The position numbers and the translations under genes were made by a program. A DNA stretch of 64,000 bases, from the NCBI RefSeq assembly GCF_003475325.1, contig NZ_QRQC01000004.1, positions 38,469 to 102,468 on the forward strand, read 5' to 3'. A model generated the notes under the pieces. The model ran no database searches. It saw nothing but the letters and a program-made list of their open reading frames with translations, and was not told the origin of the DNA. This stretch comes from Collinsella sp. AF33-16. GTDB taxonomy: Bacteria; Actinomycetota; Coriobacteriia; Coriobacteriales; Coriobacteriaceae. Below are positions 1 through 8,244 of the stretch, piece after piece; the stretch's first letter is position 1; every line of letters starts with the position of its first letter.

Positions 1-2
1 GC

Positions 3-803
3 CCTATTGCGATCGATACCCACACGCTAGGCAGGCAACGCATTCTTGCCGACCCGGCGCTTCTCGAGATGGAGTGGAACGGATCCGGAGCCGTCGGGAT
101 TGTCCCCTCCGCGCTTGACGCCAAGACGCTCCCCTCAAACGACGAACCCATCAACGCAACCATACAAGAAGAGAGCACGGACAAAGAAGCAGGTGCGGGC
201 GACACGCCGTCGCCGACAAACAGCGTCCCAGCTTCTTTCGAAGCACCGAATGAGCCCGCTACCGGTCCAAACGATCCCGAGCTCGCGGACAGTCTGGGGC
301 TTGCTGATCCTCAGGAGATCGATGAAGGTAACTGCTGCGTGCTTGCCGCCCTCGACCACACAGAGGTCATCGATGCTGCAAACATCGAAGTTGCCGCCGC
401 CAATCAGCCCGTCCGCAAGTCGGCCATCATCGCATTTCCCGAATCCATCGAAGTCGTCTTTTTGCCATCGGGCGAGGTCGTGGCCCCAACACTGCTCACC
501 TTGTTGGGCGCCAAGAATACTCGAAACGAAATTAAAAAGGTCACGGTTGTCGACCCTGCAACCACCGCTAAACTGCGTCTATACGCCGTTGCCCCAGACG
601 GAGGCAAGACCTTGGAATTCGATGGCGACACACTTCTAGCCTGGCGACGTCTGGACATTATGCAAGACGTCTCGTATCAGATCGAACTCGAAGGGTTTGA
701 TCGTGCCCGCGATGCCAATATCATCGCCGCGGCTATTGAATCCCCGCAGCGGCTTATGACACTGCGCTTTGACTACTACCCCTATGTCCCGACAACCACC
801 TGA
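3..803 (+). CDS. hypothetical protein, 5' end outside the window
   Basis: The reading frame is open from the first complete codon at base 3, so the gene probably starts upstream of the window; an internal ATG at 69 has no convincing ribosome site and is unlikely to be the start. About 266 residues are visible. Roughly residues 40-110 are a Pro/Glu/Ala/Thr-rich low-complexity linker, followed by a C-terminal part predicted to be mostly beta strand (around IAFPESIEVVFLPSGEVV). I see no signal peptide, membrane segment or known catalytic motif in the visible part. I do not recognise the family. The stop is followed by about 120 bp before the next gene on the same strand, so the two are probably separate units. 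Confidence 0.6.
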   Translation, partial: PIAIDTHTLGRQRILADPALLEMEWNGSGAVGIVPSALDAKTLPSNDEPINATIQEESTDKEAGAGDTPSPTNSVPASFEAPNEPATGPNDPELADSLGLADPQEIDEGNCCVLAALDHTEVIDAANIEVAAANQPVRKSAIIAFPESIEVVFLPSGEVVAPTLLTLLGAKNTRNEIKKVTVVDPATTAKLRLYAVAPDGGKTLEFDGDTLLAWRRLDIMQDVSYQIELEGFDRARDANIIAAAIESPQRLMTLRFDYYPYVPTTT

Positions 804-921
804 GGCTTAAATGCTGCGCATCATTCCTAATACCACTTATATAACGTATTAGATGAGTCGCGATGTGCCTCGCATTTCGTTCTGCTACGATTGCCACGTT
901 GGCATCAATACAGGAGGGCTC

Positions 922-1638
922 ATGCCGGGCTTGGGAACAATCATCAACGTTGCGCTTTTAGTTGCGGGCGGTCTTTTGGGATTAGCGGGCGGCCGCTTCA
1001 TTACACCGCGCATCCAAGACACGCTCGTGAAAGCATCGGGGCTGTGCGTCCTGTTTATCGGCCTGGGCGGCACCATGCAAAAGATGCTCATCATCGATGG
1101 AAAGGCGCTAGCGACCACCGGTACCACCATGCTCATCGTCTCATTTGCGCTCGGTTCGCTCATCGGCGAGGCCATCAACTTGGAGGCCTCCATCGAGAAC
1201 CTTGGCGAATGGCTCAAGCGCAAGACTGGCAGTGAGGGCGATAACGAGTTCACCAACGCTTTTGTCTCGACTTCACTCACCGTGTGCATCGGCGCCATGG
1301 CCATTGTGGGATCGATCCAGGACGGCCTGCTCGGCGACTGGTCAACGCTTGCCCTCAAGGGCGCACTGGACTGCATCATCGTCTGCACCATGACGGCCTC
1401 GCTTGGCCGCGGCTGCATCTTCTCCGCCCTGCCCGTCGCCGTGTTCCAGGGGACGATCACGTTGTTTGCCGGCGCGCTCTCCCCCATCATGACCACAGCA
1501 GCCCTCAACAGCCTTTCGCTCGTAGGCTCCATGCTCATCTTCTGCGTCGGCGTCAACCTCATCCGTCCTCAGACCTTCCGCACGGCCAATATGCTTCCCT
1601 CCGTCGTCATCGCCGTCATATACGCCCTCCTGTTCTAA
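922..1638 (+). CDS. DUF554 family membrane protein (YdfK-like)
   Basis: Predicted 238-residue integral membrane protein of the DUF554 family, whose function is not established (a transport-like role is usually assumed). The start at 922 is preferred because AGGAGGG lies 4-9 bases upstream and the protein then begins MPGLGTIINVALLVAGGLLG, the usual start of this family; the frame stays open to 853 but that would add an unlikely polar leader. Six to seven hydrophobic segments with Gly-rich turns are visible (for example near residues 5-25, 60-80 and 110-130). It is the gene before the LexA-box promoter of the TerB cassette but is separated from it by that promoter, so it is probably a separate unit. 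Confidence 0.85.
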   Translation: MPGLGTIINVALLVAGGLLGLAGGRFITPRIQDTLVKASGLCVLFIGLGGTMQKMLIIDGKALATTGTTMLIVSFALGSLIGEAINLEASIENLGEWLKRKTGSEGDNEFTNAFVSTSLTVCIGAMAIVGSIQDGLLGDWSTLALKGALDCIIVCTMTASLGRGCIFSALPVAVFQGTITLFAGALSPIMTTAALNSLSLVGSMLIFCVGVNLIRPQTFRTANMLPSVVIAVIYALLF

Positions 1639-1659
1639 ATCTATCAACGCAGCGGTATC

Positions 1660-1675
1660 TCGAACATCTGTTTGA
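1660..1675 (+). promoter_or_regulatory. LexA/SOS-box-like operator upstream of the TerB cassette
   Basis: The sequence TCGAACATCTGTTTGA matches the Gram-positive/actinobacterial LexA box TCGAAC-N4-GTTCGA at 15 of 16 fixed-or-free positions (one mismatch in the right arm). It sits 50 bp upstream of the GTG start at 1726 and just before a possible -10 hexamer TATGAT at 1684-1689, so a bound repressor would cover the -35 and spacer region. Assignment rests on consensus and position only. Confidence 0.6.
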
Positions 1676-1725
1676 TGCTGTGCTATGATATGAGGTCACC
1701 GTAGCTGCGTTCGAGAGGAGGAGCG

Positions 1726-3480
1726 GTGGCCGACCAGGACATCAAGATGCTCATCGAGCGCATTATGGCCGAGGCCCGGACCCATCAGTCCGCCCGCTTC
1801 TCAAACGAAACCTACGCAGACGAGCCGATTCTCAAAACCGGCCGACAGATGCAGAATTTCCTCCCCGACCAGTACCGTAAAATGCGCGAGATATCGCGCT
1901 GGCAGGATGACCCCAAGGGCGGTGCGGGCCGCTGGCTTTCGGAAGCCGAGCTTTTTTACCGCCAGGGCCTGCTGATGGCCGGCTTTGAGGACGACTGTCC
2001 CTACAACGGCACCTTTAAGTCGTACTTTCCCACCTACAACGCCATGAGCGACCGGCAACTGCGCGGCTACTTTACCTGGCGTGCCCAAGTGCGCCGCGGA
2101 ACCGTCGAGGAAACGTCTACGTCCTTTGCCTTTCTGTATCTCTATGAGCTGATCTGCGGCATTGGCGTAGATAATCCACTCGATGGTTTTAACAAGATCA
2201 AGGCTTTTTGGGATGTCTATCGCGCCTTCGAGCCCGGCATCGACCGGTTTGCGCGCGTGTGGCTGCAAGATTACGCCGTGTTCCACGGGCTCGACCCCAA
2301 GCTGCTTCGCGACTCTAAAACCGTCATGTTCGATAACGCCCTTATCGAACTGCGGCGCGCGGCACGAGACCTTGTACCGGCACCGTCCGGCCAGACCCCT
2401 AAGCGTCGCAAAACCTCCGAGCCCACGCTCCCCCTTCCGCCCGATGAGGTGCGCGAGGAGCGACTCATGGCCGCCATCAACGCCCTCTCCACGTACAACC
2501 TAAGTAGCTCGCGGCTCGACCGCAGCCACCACCGTGATCTGCGCCACGTGGCGTGCGCCGTGTATGTCCGCATGGTGCGCTACTATGACACGCACCGAAA
2601 GACCGGCATCGTGGCAAGTTTATTTGGGGAGGAGACGGCCATGCCCTACACCATGTTTGCCTCGGCCGTATTCTTTGCGCCCGAGCGCCACGAGGACTGC
2701 GAATACCGTCTGGACCCCATCCATATCTACCGTTGCCAAAACGGCTTTTGGGAATGCATGCGTATCCACGGTAGTAGGCAAAAGAGCAGCAAGCTCGGTG
2801 AAATGATGCGCGCCTGCGACCAACGCCTGCGCCTGGCGCTGGACCCTGCCCATCCCCTTAAGGAAGAAAAGGTCCCCAAATATCTGGCCAAGATTATCGA
2901 TGACGAGATTGTGGCATGGCTTTCGTGGGACGCCGCACACCAGCCCGTCAAGATCGATATCGATCTGAGTCAGCTGGGGCATATTCGGAGCGCCGCCGCA
3001 CAAACGCGCGAGGCGCTTTTGATTGACGAGGAACGCGAGGACGGCGCGCCTGTGGAAGTCGAGGCGACGCTTATCGAGCAACCGAACACCGAGTCTGCGC
3101 CCGACATGACTGCCGAACCTGGCGAGATGACCATACGGCAAGACGAACCCGACGAGCCGACCGTCTCCACCGAAGAGTTTGGCGTCGTGGCACCGCTCCT
3201 CGTGTCTGCGCCCGCACCCGTAACGTCCGCGCCCATCGAAGCTGCGAACAAACTCGCGCCCGCCGCAGATGCCTTCCTTCGCGCACTGCTCGAGCAAAAC
3301 GTAGCGCAAGTGACATCGGCAGTGGCGCACTCGGGGCAGAGTGAGGACATGCTTGTCGATACCATCAACGAGGCGCTCTTTGACCTGGTGGGAGACACCG
3401 TTATCGAATTCGGCGCGACAGGGCCGCAGATTATCGAGGACTACGAAGCAGACGTGAGAGGATACCTAGACCATGAGTGA
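1726..3480 (+). CDS. TerB-N / TerB-C domain protein, first gene of a three-gene cassette
   Basis: 584-residue soluble protein starting at GTG 1726, which has GAGAGGAGGAG immediately upstream. Residues about 35-240 match the TerB-N domain (around RWLSEAELFYRQGLL and FFTW-like YFTWRAQVRRG), the middle is a helical region, residues about 430-505 are an acidic Pro/Glu/Val linker, and about 505-583 resemble the TerB-C domain (INEALFDLVGDTVIEF). TerB-N/TerB-C proteins are known from Ter-type stress systems and from operons with DNA-processing ATPases and helicases; a biochemical activity is not established. The stop codon overlaps the next gene's start by 8 bases, indicating translational coupling with the BrxD-like ATPase. 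Expression is probably LexA-controlled through the box at 1660. Domain calls are from recognised sequence patterns, not from a search. Confidence 0.85.
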   Translation: MADQDIKMLIERIMAEARTHQSARFSNETYADEPILKTGRQMQNFLPDQYRKMREISRWQDDPKGGAGRWLSEAELFYRQGLLMAGFEDDCPYNGTFKSYFPTYNAMSDRQLRGYFTWRAQVRRGTVEETSTSFAFLYLYELICGIGVDNPLDGFNKIKAFWDVYRAFEPGIDRFARVWLQDYAVFHGLDPKLLRDSKTVMFDNALIELRRAARDLVPAPSGQTPKRRKTSEPTLPLPPDEVREERLMAAINALSTYNLSSSRLDRSHHRDLRHVACAVYVRMVRYYDTHRKTGIVASLFGEETAMPYTMFASAVFFAPERHEDCEYRLDPIHIYRCQNGFWECMRIHGSRQKSSKLGEMMRACDQRLRLALDPAHPLKEEKVPKYLAKIIDDEIVAWLSWDAAHQPVKIDIDLSQLGHIRSAAAQTREALLIDEEREDGAPVEVEATLIEQPNTESAPDMTAEPGEMTIRQDEPDEPTVSTEEFGVVAPLLVSAPAPVTSAPIEAANKLAPAADAFLRALLEQNVAQVTSAVAHSGQSEDMLVDTINEALFDLVGDTVIEFGATGPQIIEDYEADVRGYLDHE

Positions 3481-4777
3481 TACCGCATCCGCAGCACCCC
3501 GCGTGCCCAAGCGCGTCGCTGCCGTCATTCTCAACTCGCTCAAGGGCGGCGTGGTCCCGCGCATCGGCCTTCCTTACATCACCGTAGGGCGCGAGGTCGA
3601 GATCCGCGCCCTGCTCACCGATCTGAGTCTCATCGCCGACGGTGGCGCGAGCTTCCGCTTTCTGGTCGGTCGTTACGGCGCCGGCAAGAGCTTTTTGCTC
3701 CAGACCATCCGCACGCACGCCATGGGCGAGGGATTCGTCGTCGCTGATGCCGACCTGTCGCCCGAGCGCCGCCTGCAGGGCGGTCAGGGACAGGGCCTTG
3801 CCACCTACCGCGAGCTCATCCGCAATATATCGACCAAGACGCGCCCCGAGGGCGGTGCGCTCAACCTTATCCTGGATCGCTGGGTCGCCTCGTGTGCCGA
3901 TGCCGACGAGCCTGCCGTCAATGCCCAACTGGCGCCGCTCGAGGAAATGGTCCACGGCTTTGACTTCACCCGCATGCTCCGCCGCTACCGCGCGGCCGTA
4001 TCCGAGGGCGACGAAGAAGCTATGAGCCGCGTGACCAAATGGATCCGCGGCGAATACCGCACCAAGAGCGAGGCTCGCGCCGAGCTGGGGTCCTCAACCA
4101 TCATCAGCGACGATGACTGGTACGACTACGTCAAACTCATTGCGCGCTTTTTGGTCTGCAGCGGCTACAAGGGCATGCTGGTGCTCATCGACGAGCTCGT
4201 GAATCTGTATAAGATTCCCAACGCCATCACACGCCAATACAACTACGAGAAGATCCTGACCATGTACAACGACACGCTCCAGGGCAAGGCGCAGTACTTG
4301 GGCATGATCATGGGCGGCACGCCAACCTCCATCGAAGACCGCCGCCGTGGCGTGTTCTCCTACGAGGCCCTGCGCAGCCGACTCGCTCAAGGCCGCTTTG
4401 CACGCGAGGATCTTAAGGACATGCTCGCGCCCATCATCCGCCTGCAGCCACTCACCTACGAGGAGTTGCTGGTGCTGATCGAAAAACTCATGCAGATCCA
4501 TGCTGGCTACTTTGGCTGGACGCCCACGCTTACCGAGAACGACTTGGTAGACTTCCTCAAGATCGAGTTCGGTCGTGTGGGAGCAGACACGCATCTGACG
4601 CCGCGTGAGGTCATCCGTGACTTTATCGAGCTGCTCGATATCCTATGCCAGAATCCCGATGCAAACGTGGCTGAGTTGCTGCAAAGCGTCGGCGACGACA
4701 CGCTGGTGCCGGCAGCCGTAACAGGCGACACCGGCACCGCAGACGGCGACCGCAACTTCGCCGAATTCACCATCTAA
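3473..4777 (+). CDS. BrxD-like P-loop ATPase (DUF2791 family)
   Basis: 434-residue ATP-binding protein of the DUF2791 group that includes the BREX proteins BrxC/BrxD. Walker A is GRYGAGKS at residues 66-73 and Walker B is MLVLIDE at 235-241, followed by a helical C-terminal half with an AAA/STAND-like look. The ATG start overlaps the end of the TerB-N gene by 8 bases. In type 2 BREX the equivalent protein is encoded beside the BrxHI helicase, and the next gene here is of that helicase type, so the two probably act together on DNA. No PglX methylase or PglZ phosphatase is present nearby, so this is not a complete BREX locus. Family assignment is strong; the role is inferred. Confidence 0.88.
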   Translation: MSDTASAAPRVPKRVAAVILNSLKGGVVPRIGLPYITVGREVEIRALLTDLSLIADGGASFRFLVGRYGAGKSFLLQTIRTHAMGEGFVVADADLSPERRLQGGQGQGLATYRELIRNISTKTRPEGGALNLILDRWVASCADADEPAVNAQLAPLEEMVHGFDFTRMLRRYRAAVSEGDEEAMSRVTKWIRGEYRTKSEARAELGSSTIISDDDWYDYVKLIARFLVCSGYKGMLVLIDELVNLYKIPNAITRQYNYEKILTMYNDTLQGKAQYLGMIMGGTPTSIEDRRRGVFSYEALRSRLAQGRFAREDLKDMLAPIIRLQPLTYEELLVLIEKLMQIHAGYFGWTPTLTENDLVDFLKIEFGRVGADTHLTPREVIRDFIELLDILCQNPDANVAELLQSVGDDTLVPAAVTGDTGTADGDRNFAEFTI

Positions 4778-4810
4778 CCTGTCAAAAAGGGACAGGTTTA
4801 TTTTGGCAGG
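4778..4810 (+). repeat. 33-bp GGGACAG hairpin repeat (CTGYCAA type), copy 1
   Basis: An imperfect hairpin starting at the stop codon of the BrxD-like gene: CCTGTCAAAAAGGGACAGG followed by TTTATTTTGGCAGG. Its ends pair (CCTGYCAA with TTGGCAGG, one G-T wobble). The same 33-bp unit recurs twice at 49024-49123. It lies in the 116-bp gap between the ATPase and helicase genes, where it could attenuate transcription or stabilise mRNA ends; there is no strong U-run. Confidence 0.8.
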
Positions 4811-4893
4811 TTTTATCTGCACAAACGTTGAGACAGCAATGCAGCAAACCATTGCCAGCCGCGTTGAGAGATTCGTTTTTGAGAGGAGGCCCC

Positions 4894-7338
4894 GTGAACG
4901 CCTTTGACCGCTACGCCCCGTTTATCCAAGACTTCATCTATTCCCACGATTGGGAGAGCCTGCGCTCTATCCAGGTTGCGGCGGCAGATGCCATCTTTAA
5001 CATGCAAGATAATGTGCTCTTGACGGCGTCCACGGCTTCCGGCAAAACCGAGGCAGCCTTCTTTCCCATCCTGACCGAGTTTTGGGAGAACCCGCCCGCA
5101 AGCGTGGGCGCCCTCTACATCGGCCCCCTCAAAGCGCTCATCAATGATCAGTTCGTCCGCCTCAACGACCTCTGCGAAGAGGCCGATATCCCTGTCTGGC
5201 ACTGGCATGGCGATGTCTCGCAGTCGCACAAGGCTAAGCTCATCAAAAAACCAAGCGGCATCTTGCAGATTACGCCTGAGTCACTCGAAGCGCTCTTAAT
5301 CCATAAGCACATGGCGACCCCGCGCATGTTTTGCGACCTGCGCTATGTGGTCATCGATGAGGTCCACTCGCTCATGCGCGGCGACCGCGGCGGTCAGACG
5401 CTGTGCCTTATCGAGCGCCTCTCGCGCATGGCAGGCGTGCAGCCCCGCCGCATCGGCCTTTCTGCCACCATCGGCGACCCCGAGCGCACGGGCGCCTTTC
5501 TCTCACAGGGAACGGGGCGCGACTGCGTTATCCCCCGCTTTGAGGAACCGCGCCGCGTGTGGCGTATCTCCATGGAGCACTTCTACAACTCGGGCCCCCA
5601 GGCACAGCAGCGGGGATTCGTGGGCACAAGTCCTCAAGAGGCCGAAGTGCTTGCATGCGAGCGCATTGAGACGGCGGCACCCGCGGCACTGCCCGCCGGC
5701 GCCCAAGACATGCGTCACAGCGGACAGCTCACACAAGAGGAGCGCCGTCAACGTCGCGAGCAGGCGCGGGGCAAGGCCGCTCCCAAAGACCGTCGCACTT
5801 CTTCGGTCCCCGAGGGCGAAGTCGATATCCCCCAGGCCACCGAGCAGGCGCTCCTCAACCCCACCGACACGGCGCCCGACAACGCCGACCCCGGTATGGG
5901 CTATATCTTTGAGCATACGCGCGGCCGCAAGTGCCTGGTCTTTGCCAACTCGCGCGAGGAGGCAGAGGCCGTATGCTCCATGCTGCGCAGCTACTGCGAG
6001 AGTCGACACGAGCCCGACCGTTTCCTCATCCATCATGGCAATCTTTCGGCATCGTTGCGCGAGACGGCCGAGGAACTCATGCGCGATGAGGAGCAGGCAC
6101 AAACGACCGTCACCACCTCTACGCTGGAGCTCGGTATCGATATCGGCCGTCTGGAGCGTGCGTTTCAGATCGATGCGCCATTTACCGTCAGTTCCTTTTT
6201 GCAGCGAATGGGCCGCACGGGACGCCGCGACCTTCCGCCCGAGATGTGGTTTGTCATGCGCGAGGAAGAGCCCGAGCCGCGCACGATGATGCCCGAGACC
6301 ATTCCGTGGAAGCTCCTGCAGGGAATCGCGCTCGTACAACTCTATCGCGAGGAAAAGTGGGTCGAGCCGCCCGAGCTCGATCGACTCCCCTACAGCCTGC
6401 TCTACCACCAGACTATGTCGACGCTTACCAGCACCGGCGAGCTCACGCCGGCAGAGCTTGCCCAGCGCGTGCTCACGCTCAGCTATTTCCATCGCATCTC
6501 GGCCGATGACTATCGCGTACTGCTGCGTCACCTCATTAAGATCGACCATATCCAAGTCACCGAGGGCGGTGGGCTCATCGTGGGTCTCGCGGGTGAGCGC
6601 ATCATTAACAACTTTAAGTTCTACGCCGTATTCCAGGAAAACGAGGAGTTCACCGTTCGCAGCGAGTCGGCCGAGTTGGGCACGATCGTCAATCCCCCAC
6701 CGCCCGGTGAGCGCATCGCCATCGCAGGCCATTGCTGGATTGTCGAGGAAGTGGACTGGAAGCGTCATACCGTCTTTGCCACGCAGGTCAAGGGCCGTGC
6801 GCCGGCCTACTTTGGCGACTGCCCCGGTGACATCAATACACACGTACTCGAACGCATGCGCAAGGCGCTCAACGAGCATGCGGCATATCCGTATCTCATG
6901 GGCAACGCACGGGCACGTCTTGCACAGGCTCGTCATACCGCCGAGATTTCGGGTGCGGGAACTAAGCCGCTCATCAACCTGGGTGGCGACACCTGGGTGC
7001 TCTTCCCCTGGTTGGGCAGCTACGCCTTTTTGGCACTCGAGCGCATCCTCAAGATTAAGTGTGCCGCGGAGCTGGGCCTTCGCGGACTCGACCCGTCACG
7101 TCCGTACTTTATGCAGTTTAAGATGAAGGCCGACGAGGAGACGTTCTTTGAGGTGCTCGCCGCCGAGGCCGAGAAGGACTTCGATCCCATCGAGCTCGTC
7201 TATCCCGGCGAGGTGCCTTACTTTGATCGTTACGATGAGTTCGTTCCCGAAGAGCTCGTGCGCAAGGGCTTTGCCGAAGGCGTGCTCGACATCGAGGGTA
7301 TGAAGCAGCGCGTCCTCAGCTGGCGCGACCACGCCTAA
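4894..7338 (+). CDS. Lhr/BrxHI-like superfamily 2 DEAD/DEAH helicase
   Basis: 814-residue ATP-dependent helicase. GTG 4894 is chosen as the start because AGGAGG lies 4-5 bases upstream; the frame stays open to 4828. Motif I is TASTASGKT (residues 44-52), motif II DEVH (155-158), motif III GLSAT (188-192), and motif VI QRMGRTGRR (437-445), the arrangement of Lhr-type and BREX BrxHI helicases. Between the two RecA lobes, residues about 240-335, is a charged, Arg/Glu/Pro-rich insertion that looks disordered. The C-terminal 350 residues carry the winged-helix and Lhr-core-like region. It closes the TerB/BrxD cassette and is followed within 27 bp by the convergent spermidine-synthase-like gene, so the operon ends here. 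Substrate (DNA or RNA) cannot be told from sequence. Confidence 0.88.
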   Translation: MNAFDRYAPFIQDFIYSHDWESLRSIQVAAADAIFNMQDNVLLTASTASGKTEAAFFPILTEFWENPPASVGALYIGPLKALINDQFVRLNDLCEEADIPVWHWHGDVSQSHKAKLIKKPSGILQITPESLEALLIHKHMATPRMFCDLRYVVIDEVHSLMRGDRGGQTLCLIERLSRMAGVQPRRIGLSATIGDPERTGAFLSQGTGRDCVIPRFEEPRRVWRISMEHFYNSGPQAQQRGFVGTSPQEAEVLACERIETAAPAALPAGAQDMRHSGQLTQEERRQRREQARGKAAPKDRRTSSVPEGEVDIPQATEQALLNPTDTAPDNADPGMGYIFEHTRGRKCLVFANSREEAEAVCSMLRSYCESRHEPDRFLIHHGNLSASLRETAEELMRDEEQAQTTVTTSTLELGIDIGRLERAFQIDAPFTVSSFLQRMGRTGRRDLPPEMWFVMREEEPEPRTMMPETIPWKLLQGIALVQLYREEKWVEPPELDRLPYSLLYHQTMSTLTSTGELTPAELAQRVLTLSYFHRISADDYRVLLRHLIKIDHIQVTEGGGLIVGLAGERIINNFKFYAVFQENEEFTVRSESAELGTIVNPPPPGERIAIAGHCWIVEEVDWKRHTVFATQVKGRAPAYFGDCPGDINTHVLERMRKALNEHAAYPYLMGNARARLAQARHTAEISGAGTKPLINLGGDTWVLFPWLGSYAFLALERILKIKCAAELGLRGLDPSRPYFMQFKMKADEETFFEVLAAEAEKDFDPIELVYPGEVPYFDRYDEFVPEELVRKGFAEGVLDIEGMKQRVLSWRDHA

Positions 7339-7365
7339 GACCAGTCTTTTTTGGGACGGGGAGAC

Positions 7366-8244
7366 TTACTTGTCGTGAAGGACGGTGCCGAGGAAGTCAG
7401 CGTCGAAGGGCACGGCTTCGGCAAAGGTGTAGTCACCGTCGCTGGCGATGAGCAGGTAGTTCTCTTCGCCGCCAAATTCCGCGTCGCCGCAGGGAACCAC
7501 CCAGGCATGCGCAAACACCTCGAGCGCCGTGGTAACGCAATCGCGCAGGAACGTCACATCGCTCCCCTCGTTTGCACTCACGATATTGGCGGCATAGATA
7601 CCGCCGGGGTTCAGGCTGCCCCGCACCAAGCGCAGCGCCTCAATCGTCGCCAGCTCGCGCACGGGCTCGGCACCGCCAAAGCAATCGCTCACGACGACAT
7701 CGTAGCGACGATGCCCAACGCTCGTCACGCCCAGATACGAGCGAGCCTCAGCGGTAATCACCCGCAAGCGGTCACCCACCGTGCGCTCCAGCTCGTCCAG
7801 ATAGAACCAACGACGCGCCAGACGCGTAATCTCGGCATCGTACTCAATGACGTCCATGCGCAAACTCTCGTGCGACATCAGCGCAAATTTGGGATAGGCA
7901 AACCCACCGCCGCCCAGCATAAGCATGCGGTCGACGCCGTGACCATAAACGTCGCGCATCGCATCCTCGGCCTCAAATGCGTCGTCAAACGCACGATAGT
8001 ATGCAAAGACGGGCTCCGCCCAACGCTCGCCAACGTAGGTCGCGCTCTGGTAGACGCCGCCTTGCACCAACACGCGAACTTCGTCGCCGCCCTCATCGTG
8101 CACGCGCTTCACGCGCGCCAACCCATTGCGGGTCCTCGCGACCTGCAGACAGGCAGCGCGAACAGCGACGGCGGCCGCACCGAGCGCCGCAGCTCCCAGG
8201 GCAACGCCGGCGACGACGCCGGCAGAAACACTCGGCTTGTTCAT
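7366..8244 (-). CDS. spermidine-synthase-like methyltransferase-fold protein with N-terminal membrane anchor
   Basis: 292 residues. The N-terminal 30 residues form one Ala/Gly/Val-rich hydrophobic segment (VSAGVVAGVALGAAALG), followed by a spermidine-synthase-type Rossmann domain: motif MLMLGGGGFAYPKF for nucleotide binding, an acidic residue in VIEYDAEI, and the DVVVSDCFGG region. Proteins of this kind are often annotated fused or spermidine synthase although many are not true polyamine enzymes. The ATG directly abuts the stop codon of elp3 (TAGATG), so the two are co-transcribed and coupled. What it aminopropylates or methylates is unknown. Confidence 0.75.
   Translation of the reverse strand: MNKPSVSAGVVAGVALGAAALGAAAVAVRAACLQVARTRNGLARVKRVHDEGGDEVRVLVQGGVYQSATYVGERWAEPVFAYYRAFDDAFEAEDAMRDVYGHGVDRMLMLGGGGFAYPKFALMSHESLRMDVIEYDAEITRLARRWFYLDELERTVGDRLRVITAEARSYLGVTSVGHRRYDVVVSDCFGGAEPVRELATIEALRLVRGSLNPGGIYAANIVSANEGSDVTFLRDCVTTALEVFAHAWVVPCGDAEFGGEENYLLIASDGDYTFAEAVPFDADFLGTVLHDK

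Noticed and set aside
5503-6936. 477-residue open frame on the minus strand
   Set aside because: It lies fully inside the helicase gene on the opposite strand, has no ribosome site, and reads as the shadow of GC-biased third positions.
1726-7338. Complete BREX system
   Set aside because: Only BrxD-like and BrxHI-like genes are present; PglX, PglZ and PglW/Y are missing within the visible flanks.
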